Source: Shewanella sp. OMA3-2 (GTDB lineage Bacteria > Pseudomonadota > Gammaproteobacteria > Enterobacterales > Shewanellaceae). Taken from it: a stretch of 64,000 nt of DNA. This document shows, in pieces, positions 19,798 to 28,818 of this stretch (position 1 is its first letter; each line of letters starts with the position of its first letter). The notes under the pieces are model-generated. The model ran no database searches. It saw only the letters and a list, made by a program, of their open reading frames with translations, and was not told the DNA's origin. The stretch covers positions 2,430,001 through 2,494,000 of the forward strand of contig NZ_CP090974.1 in NCBI RefSeq assembly GCF_021513195.1, written 5' to 3'. The position numbers and the translations under genes are program-made.

Positions 19798-21111
19798 TTG
19801 CTGGACAAGCTAGGTGGAATTTCATTATCGGCTGATGCGTTAAATTGGTTATTAACACCCAAAAATTTCAAACAAACGTTAATGACTCAAATCGCTTCAG
19901 CTAAAACATCAATTTATATTGCTGCTTTGTATCTTGAAGATGACGAGGCGGGTAGGGAAGTGTTACAGGCCTTATTAACCGCCAAAGCCAATAACCCTGG
20001 ACTCGATGTCAAAGTACTAGTTGATTATCATCGGGCTAGAAGAGGACTCATTGGCCAAAAAGGGGATAGCGGTAACTATATCTTATATAAAAAAGCCGTC
20101 GCTGCAGCACAATACCCAATTGATATTTTAGGGGTTCCGGTAAAGTCCCGTGAATTTATGGGGGTGTTGCACCTAAAAGGTTTTATTATTGATGACACTG
20201 TTATTTACAGTGGCGCAAGTATCAATAATATTTACATGCAGCATGGCGATAAATATCGTTTTGATAGATATCACCTGATTAAAAGTGCTGAACTTGCGCA
20301 AAGCATGCGCGCCATGATCGAAGAATACATTATTAGTGATCCAGCGGTAACAGCATTAACACAGCCAGCAGAAACCGAAGTTGCTAGTGACAAGAATGAC
20401 ATTCGCAATTTTAAAAGCCGTCTATCGCAAGCTCACTACGAATATACATCTACTCGTATAGGCAATAGAGTTACACCACTTGTAGGGCTTGGGAAAAAGG
20501 ATAATGTTTTAAATCAAGTGATTATTGATTTGGTTGACAGTGCATCAAAACGCCTTTTCATTTGCACACCTTATTTTAACCCCCCCGCTGCGTTATCTAA
20601 AGTGATAAACAAAAAGCTTAAAGAGGGCGTTAAAGTGGATATTGTTGTTGGTGATAAAACCGCTAATGATTTTTATATTCCACCAGAAAAAGACTTCTCA
20701 ACCATTGGCGCCTTACCTTATATGTATGAACAGTCATTACGTAAGTTTGCCAAACGCCAACAGTGGGCCATTGAGTCAGGGCTACTGAGTATCCACTTGT
20801 GGAAGCATGAACATAACTCATATCATTTAAAAGGTATTAGTTGTGATGATAAAAAACATTTGATAACCGGTTCTAATCTCAATCCAAGAGCATGGGCGTT
20901 GGATCTTGAGAATGGCCTATTACTACATGATGAATCCGGCAGCTGGAAACAACAATTTATAGATGAGCAAAGTCATATTCTACAATATACGGAACGCTTA
21001 TTTCACTACAGTCAATTAGATGCATTACGCACTTATCCGCAGCCGGTTCAAAAAATAATGAATCGAATACGGCGACTAAAAGCAGACTTTTTGTTGAAAC
21101 GTATTTTATAA
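19798..21111 (+). CDS. pssA: Phosphatidylserine synthase (CDP-diacylglycerol-serine O-phosphatidyltransferase)
   Basis: Makes phosphatidylserine from CDP-diacylglycerol and serine, the committed step to phosphatidylethanolamine. I place the start at TTG 19798: AAGGAGG sits just upstream (19786-19792), and the product then begins MLDKLGGISLSAD, matching the length of E. coli PssA. Two phospholipase-D HKD-type motifs are present, HLKGFIIDD-YSGAS and YHLKGISCDDKKHLITGSNLNPRAW. An upstream in-frame ATG at 19753 would overlap DUF1904 needlessly. A terminator follows at 21130. Confidence 0.95.
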   Translation: MLDKLGGISLSADALNWLLTPKNFKQTLMTQIASAKTSIYIAALYLEDDEAGREVLQALLTAKANNPGLDVKVLVDYHRARRGLIGQKGDSGNYILYKKAVAAAQYPIDILGVPVKSREFMGVLHLKGFIIDDTVIYSGASINNIYMQHGDKYRFDRYHLIKSAELAQSMRAMIEEYIISDPAVTALTQPAETEVASDKNDIRNFKSRLSQAHYEYTSTRIGNRVTPLVGLGKKDNVLNQVIIDLVDSASKRLFICTPYFNPPAALSKVINKKLKEGVKVDIVVGDKTANDFYIPPEKDFSTIGALPYMYEQSLRKFAKRQQWAIESGLLSIHLWKHEHNSYHLKGISCDDKKHLITGSNLNPRAWALDLENGLLLHDESGSWKQQFIDEQSHILQYTERLFHYSQLDALRTYPQPVQKIMNRIRRLKADFLLKRIL

Positions 21112-21129
21112 TAGTCCGATACTTACCTC

Positions 21130-21162
21130 AAAATCATCACTTATTAACGTGGTGATTTTTTC
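21130..21162 (+). terminator. pssA terminator
   Basis: AAATCATCAC (21131-21140), loop TTATTAAC, GTGGTGATTT (21149-21158) with one T-G pair, then T to 21161. Confidence 0.72.
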
Positions 21163-21182
21163 ATTGCAAGAAGTGAAGGTTA

Positions 21183-21942
21183 TGACTGACAAGTCAAATG
21201 AACCACAACATGCTGTACATAAGCTATACCAACATAGAAAAGCACTATCAACTAAACCATTTGGTGCCAGAGGTAAGAAATTAATTCGTTGTGACTTGTG
21301 CCTGTTAGGTGAACAATTTTGTACCTGTGCTTTACGTCAGTTACTGACATCAACAGTGAGTTTTTTGTTGATAATGTATAATGATGAAGTGTTAAAACCG
21401 ACTAATTCTGGCCGATTAATTGCCGATCTTATTCCGGACACTCACGCTTTTTTATGGGACAGAACCAATCCGCATCAAGCAATGTTGGCACTATTAGATA
21501 ACCCAATTTATCAGCCTTATTTGATTTTTCCCCAACAGTACATTGAAAGTCATCAGCCGGTTATTAATCACGTTAACACACAGCAATTAGCCGACAAGCG
21601 CCCTTTGTTGGTCATGCTTGATGGCAGTTGGCGTGAAGCGATAAAAATGTACCGTAAAAGCACTTACCTTCACACTATGCCAGTATTGTCTTTCTCTCCT
21701 GAAATACTGGCAACTTATGCACTTCGCAAAGGCAGTCATGACTTCCAGTTAGGCACCGCAGAAGTGGCAGCATTAGCACTTGAAGCTGCCAGGAGCCTTT
21801 AAATGGTACTGTGCTGCAGAAATGGTTCGATTTATTTGTTGAATCATCATTACTTGGTAGAAATCGACGCGCAAAAGACACATTAACGCCAATTAATGAT
21901 TATCAACAGCAGTATATAAATGCTTTACATGCAGCTAAATAA
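21183..21942 (+). CDS. DTW-domain tRNA-uridine aminocarboxypropyltransferase (TapT-like), with a frameshift near the 3' end
   Basis: DTW-domain proteins add the 3-amino-3-carboxypropyl group to tRNA uridine (acp3U). The zinc cluster CDLCLLGEQFCTCALR is near residues 38-53. The name-giving motif appears as DGSWREAIKMYRKS. The first frame stops at 21802 (EAARSL), but the next frame continues sensibly as LNGTVLQKWFDLFVESSLLGRNRRAKD to a stop at 21942. One missing base between about 21788 and 21801 would join them. I therefore annotate the extended gene. Real truncation of a non-catalytic tail remains possible. Confidence 0.8.
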
Positions 21943-22025
21943 TGCTCATTTTATTCGCGATCTATATTGATAACCAGTAAGATTATACAACTGGGTCAAT
22001 ACAGGTATATTAAGGATATGTCTCA

Positions 22026-22394
22026 ATGAGTGATGGTGTTACTGAACATAGTCAAAGCATAGTCAATAGTAAAATGGTGATACTGTATCGTTTAGAGCCA
22101 GGTTGCTTAGGACCAGACGGTGTGGATCATATTGAAATATTTTGCTCTATTGCAGCGCGAGCATTACAGTCACTCAATGCCGATATCTGTCAATGGCAAC
22201 TCACCCCCAGATTTGATAAAAGTTTAGATGAATTACAGTACAGCCTAGCGGGAAAAACACTGACAAAAGAGAAAGCCGCTAAATATGTCTTGGCCTGTGA
22301 CGCTGATTTAGCCCAACTTGAAGAGTTTTTTGAAGATAAGTTAACTCAGCTGATTAATAAGTATATTGCCAGGAAACTTCCCGCAGAAAAATAG
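22026..22394 (+). CDS. Hypothetical small acidic protein upstream of a RecQ-family gene
   Basis: Soluble protein of 122 residues starting MSDGVTEHSQSIVNSKMVILYRLEPGCLGPDGV. There is no membrane segment. The second half is helical and charged (LTKEKAAKYV, LAQLEEFFEDKLTQLINKYIARKL). I recognise no domain. It ends 24 bases before the helicase gene and is likely cotranscribed with it, so a link to that operon is possible but unproven. Confidence 0.72.
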   Translation: MSDGVTEHSQSIVNSKMVILYRLEPGCLGPDGVDHIEIFCSIAARALQSLNADICQWQLTPRFDKSLDELQYSLAGKTLTKEKAAKYVLACDADLAQLEEFFEDKLTQLINKYIARKLPAEK

Positions 22395-22418
22395 CATCAC
22401 AACGCTAGGAACATATCG

Positions 22419-24377
22419 ATGACCGACCCTCATAGTGAACCATATTTGTATCATCAATTAAAACAACAATTCGGTTTTGATACTTTTAGAGATGGTCAGT
22501 TAGAGGCTATACAGCAGGTTATACAAGGGCAGTCTACGTTAGCGATATTTCCAACCGGATCGGGTAAGTCGCTTTGTTATCAACTCAGTGCAATTAATCT
22601 ACCTCATCTTACTTTAGTTATCTCCCCTCTACTTGCGCTAATACAAGACCAATTAATTTTTCTAAAATCAAAAGGCATTAATGCAGCAAGTATTGATTCA
22701 AGCCTTAATCAACAAGATATTCAATCTGTCATGCACTCGGTAAAGCAGGGTGAATGTAAAATTCTAATGGTGTCGGTTGAACGGTTTAAAAATGAAAGAT
22801 TCAGGCAGTTCCTTGCACAAGTAACTATTTCTCAACTTGTGGTAGATGAAGCCCATTGTATTTCAGAATGGGGTCACAATTTCAGACCTGACTATCTTAA
22901 AATACCGCAAATATGCCAAACGTTTTCTATTCCACAAGTATTGTTGTTAACCGCGACAGCAACTAAGAAAGTTAAACTGGACATGTGTGACCGCTTTCGT
23001 ATTGAGGCCCAGCATGTCATTCAAACTGGATTTTATCGCCATAACCTTAATTTACAGGTTGTTCCCGTTGCTAAGACGGTTAAAGATCGACAATTAACCT
23101 CTCAAATACAAGCCTTATCAGGCAGTGGTATTGTATACGTGACATTGCAACAAACCGCGGAGCAAGTGGCGAATACGCTAGTCAGTAATGGTATCAATGC
23201 GCGGGCCTATCATGCAGGTATGGATACACAGACTAGGCAGTCAATCCAACAACAGTTTATGGGCAACCAAATTCAAGTTATTGTTGCCACTATTGCATTT
23301 GGTATGGGCATAGATAAATCTGATATCCGTTTTGTTATTCACTATGATTTACCCAAATCAATCGAAAACTATAGTCAAGAAATAGGCCGTGCGGGTCGAG
23401 ATGGGCAAGCATCGACCTGTATCACGTTAGCCAATTTAGATGGTTTAAATACCATTGAAAATTTTGTTTATGCTGATACGCCAGATTTGCAAGATATTGA
23501 AAAACTACTCACTATTATCAAAACAGAAACCGATGACACGGGTAAATGGGAGATGCAAGAGCTGGCATTATCCAAGGCTTGTAATATTAAAACACTCCTT
23601 TTAAAAACGCTATTGGTTCAACTTGAGCTGCAAGGCATTATCCAACCTACATTTGCTTATTTTGCAGATTTTAAATACCAACTTTTAATTGACAAACAGG
23701 CTTTACTCGCTCGTTTTGACCCATCAAGAGCCGCTTTTATACAAAAGATACTTGACCATACGCAGTTCAAAAAAATCTGGGGACAACTTGATTTTGATAC
23801 ATTATATCAAGCCACAAATGAGCCCAGAACAAGAGTTGTTGCCGCGCTTGAGTACTTAGCCGAACAAGAATTAATTATTTTAGAAACAAAGAAAATGACA
23901 CAGGTCTTTTATGTTAATATGACAGCTATTGTCGCGCATTCTATTGCTCCACAAATGCATTCATATTTTAAAGATAAAGAGACTAAAGAAATATTGCGTA
24001 TTGCCCAGTTAGTCCGTTTCTTTGAGTTAGGTAAGTGTTTGTCACGAAACTTAGCCTGCTACTTTGATGATATGAACGCGCCAATTGAATGCCATCATTG
24101 CAGTGTGTGTGATGGTAGAGTGGCAAAGTTACCCGTCACACTAACAAGTCAAAAGATTGAACAACACCAACTTGCTCAATTTATAACAGAATTAAAACAG
24201 CAAGTTAAAATTAAAAATATTACTATCACTCATTCTACGTTAATTAAGTTTCTTGCGGGTATGAGTGTGCCAATTCTGGCCAGATTAAAAGTAAAAAATC
24301 TTGCTGGCTATGGTGCATTAAGTGAATGGCGCTATCAAGATATCGTAAATGTTGTAAACACTTTGGAGGATAAATGA
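22419..24377 (+). CDS. RecQ-family ATP-dependent DNA helicase (without HRDC domain)
   Basis: 3'-5' superfamily 2 helicase of 652 residues. Motifs in order: motif 0 FGFDTFRDGQ, Walker A PTGSGKSLCYQ, DEAHCISEWGHNFRP (DEAH plus the RecQ aromatic-rich loop), TATATKK, and the motif VI region SQEIGRAGRDG. A RecQ-type zinc site follows with CYFDD and CHHCSVCDG. The tail does not look like a normal HRDC domain, so this is probably a RecQ paralogue and not the main housekeeping RecQ. It overlaps the next gene by four bases (ATGA), implying translational coupling. Confidence 0.9.
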   Translation: MTDPHSEPYLYHQLKQQFGFDTFRDGQLEAIQQVIQGQSTLAIFPTGSGKSLCYQLSAINLPHLTLVISPLLALIQDQLIFLKSKGINAASIDSSLNQQDIQSVMHSVKQGECKILMVSVERFKNERFRQFLAQVTISQLVVDEAHCISEWGHNFRPDYLKIPQICQTFSIPQVLLLTATATKKVKLDMCDRFRIEAQHVIQTGFYRHNLNLQVVPVAKTVKDRQLTSQIQALSGSGIVYVTLQQTAEQVANTLVSNGINARAYHAGMDTQTRQSIQQQFMGNQIQVIVATIAFGMGIDKSDIRFVIHYDLPKSIENYSQEIGRAGRDGQASTCITLANLDGLNTIENFVYADTPDLQDIEKLLTIIKTETDDTGKWEMQELALSKACNIKTLLLKTLLVQLELQGIIQPTFAYFADFKYQLLIDKQALLARFDPSRAAFIQKILDHTQFKKIWGQLDFDTLYQATNEPRTRVVAALEYLAEQELIILETKKMTQVFYVNMTAIVAHSIAPQMHSYFKDKETKEILRIAQLVRFFELGKCLSRNLACYFDDMNAPIECHHCSVCDGRVAKLPVTLTSQKIEQHQLAQFITELKQQVKIKNITITHSTLIKFLAGMSVPILARLKVKNLAGYGALSEWRYQDIVNVVNTLEDK

Positions 24378-24649
24378 CTACTGACAGTGATGAACTACTC
24401 AAAAAACATTCCAACTTAATCCACAGTGAAGGTGTGAAGGTTGAGTCGCATACTCAGCGAGAGCAGGGTGAATGGGTGTTACAAACCTTAATGATTGAAG
24501 GTTATGATGTTCCTTTTAAATATCGCCGTAATAAAAAATTTAAAAGCTTGGCTGGTCAAAAAGTAAATTTAACTTATTATCCACGAGAGCAGACTATTGC
24601 GGGCTTTAAAGTTGAAACAATGCAAGTTGTTCGAGTAAGACGATATTAG
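24374..24649 (+). CDS. Hypothetical basic beta-rich protein coupled to the helicase gene
   Basis: Protein of 91 residues whose ATG overlaps the helicase stop codon. It contains QGEWVLQTLMIEGYDVPFKYRR followed by KKFKSLAGQKVNLTYYPREQTIAGFK and ends VVRVRRY. Alternating hydrophobic residues suggest a small beta barrel of nucleic-acid-binding type, but that is only a visual impression. No family is named. The overlap with the helicase suggests coexpression. Confidence 0.75.
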   Translation: MTTDSDELLKKHSNLIHSEGVKVESHTQREQGEWVLQTLMIEGYDVPFKYRRNKKFKSLAGQKVNLTYYPREQTIAGFKVETMQVVRVRRY

Positions 24650-24738
24650 CAATTTAAAAGCAGGAACGTAATGGATTTTAATGCTCGGCTATTATTCAAT
24701 GTAAGCTAATGCCTGTTAATATGTGCACAACAATTAAT

Positions 24739-24800
24739 ACAATACTAGTATTGTCATACATTGTAACAACCGAGCTTAATTTTAACGTTAGGTTAAAATT
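24739..24800. repeat. Perfect 16-base palindrome and a terminator-like hairpin between convergent genes
   Basis: ACAATACTAGTATTGT (24739-24754) is a perfect palindrome. A second inverted repeat, AATTTTAAC (24778-24786) with GTTAAAATT (24792-24800), can act as a terminator for the plus-strand helicase operon or the minus-strand ecotin gene. The first may be a further hairpin or an operator; nothing nearby identifies a regulator. Confidence 0.5.
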
Positions 24801-24829
24801 TTATTATTTAAATACAATATACTGCAAGA

Positions 24830-25378
24830 TTATTGACCACTAAAGTTAAAAGGGGTTTCTGCGCGCCAAACACGGTATCTCAACTGTGTATCGTGTGGTA
24901 AATAATATATTTTTGGTAAACGGCTATCATAATTTTCTTTTATACTTTCCCCTAACATAACAAACTGAGTCGTTTTAGGTTCAGTACACATCATCATAGT
25001 GCTTGGCCCAGTCATTATTTTATCTACTTGAAAATACTCGTACCCCCAGCCTTCCACCGTTTTTTGCACAATCTCACCCATGAGTTTATGTCGATTACAA
25101 TCGACTAATTTATTCTGGCCAATCTGGATCTCGAGCATATACTCATCTTCATTTGATAGCGACGGCAGCGTTATAATATGCTGTTTCATATTTTCATCAG
25201 GCATAGGAAACATCTTAATTTGATCTGAAGATACATAATCACTTGCATTAAACACATCAGTTTTTACTGGTAGGGTATTGAGCTGTTGTTGCGCAACGGG
25301 ACTTGTCGCCATCGCATTAGCTGAAATGGATAGACCAACAGACAAAAGTGCAACCGATAAGCGTGATACATGATTCAT
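24830..25378 (-). CDS. eco: Ecotin, periplasmic serine protease inhibitor
   Basis: Dimeric inhibitor of trypsin-fold serine proteases. The start at 25378 is preferred over an in-frame ATG seven codons upstream because AAAGAGG lies five bases before it and the product starts with a clean signal peptide (MNHVSRLSVALLSVGLSISANA). The mature protein has the ecotin landmarks IGQNKLVDCNRHKL, EGWGYEYFQVDK, the reactive loop PSTMMMC with Met at the P1-equivalent position, and YRVWRAE near the C-terminus. The two cysteines that bracket the reactive loop are present. Function as defence against exogenous proteases is family knowledge. Confidence 0.93.
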   Translation of the reverse strand: MNHVSRLSVALLSVGLSISANAMATSPVAQQQLNTLPVKTDVFNASDYVSSDQIKMFPMPDENMKQHIITLPSLSNEDEYMLEIQIGQNKLVDCNRHKLMGEIVQKTVEGWGYEYFQVDKIMTGPSTMMMCTEPKTTQFVMLGESIKENYDSRLPKIYYLPHDTQLRYRVWRAETPFNFSGQ

Positions 25379-25615
25379 AATAACCTCTTTGACGTCCAAT
25401 TAATTAACTAGCATATCAGTGTAAACGGAGCGAGATAAAAAAAGGGTTAAAAATATAATTAAATTTAATCTTTAACATAATACTAAAAATGACAGATGTG
25501 ACCAGTAACAAATTAACACCGATTTGGATGTAAATAATTGTTTTTCTGCAACAAGTGTGACATAACATAAAGGTAATTATTAACACTTATCATAATGTCA
25601 TTAGGGTAGTCGTAG

Positions 25616-26650
25616 ATGATACAGCATAACCAAAATATAGAGCAAACCGCAGATATTCTTAGACTTGCCGTACCTAAAATGACAGCGCTTAATATTCCAG
25701 TGACGCCTGAAAACTATGCAATTTGGTATGAATACTTTGCCGAATCGAACCTTAATTTAAAAAGAGCCATCGATGGTTTAATTGCAAACAAAGTCGTTTT
25801 CACCCCCAGTGTTACTTCTGGCCTTTATAATCGTTTCATTGAAGAGCGCAGTCCTGAAATTATTGAAAATGTGCAGATTGAAACCCATATACTAATCAAA
25901 AGTTTATTTAATAAAATTGATCATATGACCGAAGGCACCACCTCATTTGGTGAGAATTTAACTCAGTTTGGTGATCAGTTGCAACAAAACCCTTCGCCAG
26001 AAATGTTGACCGATTTAGTGCTCAATATTGCCGCAGAAGTAGAGCAGGTTGTCGCTGATAATAATAGAATGAAGTCAGATCTTGTCACTCTAGCTGAGGA
26101 ACTGCTTAACTTAAAAGGTGAAATGGATAATTTAAGTAAAGTGGCTATGACAGATGAATTAACCTCATTAAATAATCGTCGCGCGTATGAAGCTTTTGCA
26201 TTAGAACAACTAGCCTCTTTTCAAGAAACGCAAACAGGCTGCTGTTTATTATTGATCGATATCGATAACTTTAAAGTCTTCAATGATACTTATGGTCATC
26301 TTATCGGTGATAAAGTATTGGCTTATGTCGCCTTAGCCTTGAAAAATGCCGTTAAAGGTGATGATTTTGTTGCTCGTTATGGTGGTGAAGAATTTATTAT
26401 TATGTTGCCCGACACCAAAATAAGTGATGCTGTCATAGTGGCAGAAAAATTAAGAGCGCGAATATCAGCTAAGCAGTTAACGATTGGTAAAGAAACTAAG
26501 CAAAATCTAGGTCATGTGACAGTATCTATAGGTATTTCGACCTTTAAAACGGGAGATGATGTTGAAACATTACTTGCACGGGCCGATAGACAACTTGACC
26601 TCGCAAAATCGGATGGTAAAAACTGCGTCAAATATTATATACAAGATTGA
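25616..26650 (+). CDS. Diguanylate cyclase, soluble, GGEEF type
   Basis: Makes cyclic di-GMP from two GTP. The 344-residue product has no membrane segment. An N-terminal helical sensor-like region (about residues 1-165, with PVTPENYAIWYEYF) is followed by a GGDEF domain: AMTDELTSLNNRRAY, DIDNFKVFNDTYGH, and the active site ARYGGEEF. The inhibitory I-site position reads KGDD in place of RxxD, so product feedback inhibition may be weak or absent. Its stop is 7 bases from the stop of a convergent second cyclase. Confidence 0.92.
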   Translation: MIQHNQNIEQTADILRLAVPKMTALNIPVTPENYAIWYEYFAESNLNLKRAIDGLIANKVVFTPSVTSGLYNRFIEERSPEIIENVQIETHILIKSLFNKIDHMTEGTTSFGENLTQFGDQLQQNPSPEMLTDLVLNIAAEVEQVVADNNRMKSDLVTLAEELLNLKGEMDNLSKVAMTDELTSLNNRRAYEAFALEQLASFQETQTGCCLLLIDIDNFKVFNDTYGHLIGDKVLAYVALALKNAVKGDDFVARYGGEEFIIMLPDTKISDAVIVAEKLRARISAKQLTIGKETKQNLGHVTVSIGISTFKTGDDVETLLARADRQLDLAKSDGKNCVKYYIQD

Positions 26651-26657
26651 TGCTGTG

Positions 26658-27632
26658 TTAATTTAGGGGGACAGGAATAGAGCGGTTACGGCCTAACTTT
26701 TTAGCCTCATAAAGATATCTGTCAGCGTGATTAATTAACTGATCTAAAGTGAGTTGAGAATGGTATTCTTCTATTCCAATACTTATTGTTATGCGAATGT
26801 CTTCTTCCTCTAGACTAAAAAGATGTTGCGCTACGGCACATCGAATTCTTTCCGCAACATCAAAAGCTGTTATTTTATTCGTATTATCTAATATAAATAA
26901 AAACTCCTCTCCTCCCCAACGTGCGACATAATCCAAATCTCTTAGGTTACTATTAAAGACCGCTGCGATTTCAACTAATACCTTATCCCCCACATTGTGA
27001 CCATATTTATCATTGACCAGCTTAAAGTAGTCAATATCGCATAATAATACCGAAAAAGGCGACGAATCGTCCGCATTTTTTATGTGTTGTTTTAGTACCT
27101 CTTGAGCATTTCTGCGATTATGTAAATCTGTCAGTTCATCGAAATGGGCAAGGTGATGTAATTTAGCGTTAAGCTCTAATGCATTGTTATACAATTCATT
27201 TCTAGAAAACTCATATAAGGCTGATAAAAAAGTAATTGTTAGAAATGAATACAATAATCTCAGTTTAAACTCAATGGGATAAACAGCGTTGGAGTCAAAA
27301 CTTTGTGGCCAAAACATGATGAGAAAGCTTATCACCACAAAAATGAAAATGTTAATTAAGCCAAGCCTGAGACCATGGATATACAGAGACACAGAAGGAA
27401 CAATAAAAATCCACAATGGCCCTGTTAAAGCAACACCACCAGAGTAAACTAAATAAAACATCAATAAGTAAAGGGAATAAATAATAATGTATGAACTTAA
27501 CTTAACATGCTTTTTCCAAATAACCAGATAATAAGCAGAAGCGTAAACGCCACTAGAAAACAGTAAGGTTAAAGACAGTGTTAAGTTATTACTAATGATG
27601 GCAAAAATCGCCATGACAAAAGTAATTGACAT
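26658..27632 (-). CDS. Membrane-bound diguanylate cyclase, GGEEF type
   Basis: The N-terminal half is a block of about five to six hydrophobic segments, followed by a GGDEF domain with HFDELTDLHNRRNA, DIDYFKLVNDKYGH and the active site ARWGGEEF. The I-site RDLD (RxxD) is intact, unlike the neighbouring cyclase. The start is uncertain: the open frame continues about 29 codons upstream of ATG 27632 (through ELQQTRVIALFSLIG), AAGGAT lies near its beginning, but no standard start codon is seen there. The gene is tail-to-tail with the soluble cyclase. Confidence 0.9.
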   Translation of the reverse strand: MSITFVMAIFAIISNNLTLSLTLLFSSGVYASAYYLVIWKKHVKLSSYIIIYSLYLLMFYLVYSGGVALTGPLWIFIVPSVSLYIHGLRLGLINIFIFVVISFLIMFWPQSFDSNAVYPIEFKLRLLYSFLTITFLSALYEFSRNELYNNALELNAKLHHLAHFDELTDLHNRRNAQEVLKQHIKNADDSSPFSVLLCDIDYFKLVNDKYGHNVGDKVLVEIAAVFNSNLRDLDYVARWGGEEFLFILDNTNKITAFDVAERIRCAVAQHLFSLEEEDIRITISIGIEEYHSQLTLDQLINHADRYLYEAKKLGRNRSIPVPLN

Positions 27633-27924
27633 GCCGATCAGGGAAAATAAAGCAATAACACGAGTTTGCTGTAACTCGCCAAAGCTTTTAAGTGTATTGT
27701 TGGTGTTATTTATAAAATATTATCCTTTTTTGATTAAAAATAATCCCAATTAAATAATAACACCACAAGTGATATACGCAAGAAATCTAATTTAACGGCA
27801 TTTACTGAATCTAGAAATACAATAATGAGGCATGAGGCTGGGCAGCGTTGGTTGCTTTCAGGGGTAGTTTAACCAATGTGCTACAATGAGTTTTATATAA
27901 ATATGTTACTGATGAAATAATTTC

Positions 27925-28581
27925 ATGTCATTACCTGTTCTTTATTCTTTAAGAAATTGTCCTTACGCCATTCGGGCTAGATTAGCGATTTATGCCTCTG
28001 GTCAGAAGGTGTATTTACGCGATTTAGTATTGAGTAACAAACCCGCGGAAATGCTTGCTGTATCGCCTAAAGGGACAGTTCCTGTGTTAGTCACACTTGA
28101 TAATGCGGTGATTGATGAAAGCGTATCGATTATGCAGTGGGCATTCTCACAAACCGACCCTGGTGACTATCGCCATAACTCAGCACCCAATGCCTTAGCT
28201 GAAATGTTATTTCTGATTGAAAGGTATGATAATGAATTTAAGGGATATTTAGAGAAATACCGCTGTGCTAAACGTTACCATGAGACTTCACTTATTAATG
28301 ACAGGCAAAAGTGCGAACCTTATCTAGCAGAACTTGAAATGCGACTCAGTCAGCATCAATATTTAATGTCAGATAAACCCAGCCTGGCAGATTTAGCGTT
28401 AATGCCGTTTGTACGTCAGTTTGCTAGGGTAGAGCGGCAATGGTACTTGCAATCTCCATATCCCAAGTTGCGGCAGTGGCTTAATTGTTATTTACAAAGC
28501 AAAATGTTTAGCAAGGTAATGAGCCAACATTCAATGTGGTTAGACTTAAAAGAAGATGTTGTTTTTGGCCGCAGCGTTTAG
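27925..28581 (+). CDS. Glutathione S-transferase family protein
   Basis: Soluble protein of 218 residues. The N-terminal thioredoxin-like domain carries LRNCPYAIRAR, with the Cys-Pro at the position of the glutathione-contacting residue, then KGTVPVL and the glutathione-binding E-S pair in IDESVSIMQWA. The C-terminal half is helical with PSLADLALMPFVRQF, the N-capping/hydrophobic staple region. It resembles the omega/CPYA-type GSTs, which tend to reduce or deglutathionylate. Substrate unknown. Confidence 0.88.
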   Translation: MSLPVLYSLRNCPYAIRARLAIYASGQKVYLRDLVLSNKPAEMLAVSPKGTVPVLVTLDNAVIDESVSIMQWAFSQTDPGDYRHNSAPNALAEMLFLIERYDNEFKGYLEKYRCAKRYHETSLINDRQKCEPYLAELEMRLSQHQYLMSDKPSLADLALMPFVRQFARVERQWYLQSPYPKLRQWLNCYLQSKMFSKVMSQHSMWLDLKEDVVFGRSV

Positions 28582-28818
28582 GTTTAGTGACGATAGGGAA
28601 GTCATACTTAATTAACTCAATCTTGTTTTCTATTAGCAACGTCTTTGTAAGACTGATTTATTCAGTATTCATTTGAACTTAATATCGTTTATGCACAAGA
28701 GAATGTTAAACATATGGATAGAAAAATAAAACTAAATTACAATGCCAGACTTTTTGTTTAAAAAACTTGCGATCTGATAACTAAAACATCGAACGCCATT
28801 GCCAAGGAACATCTTTAA

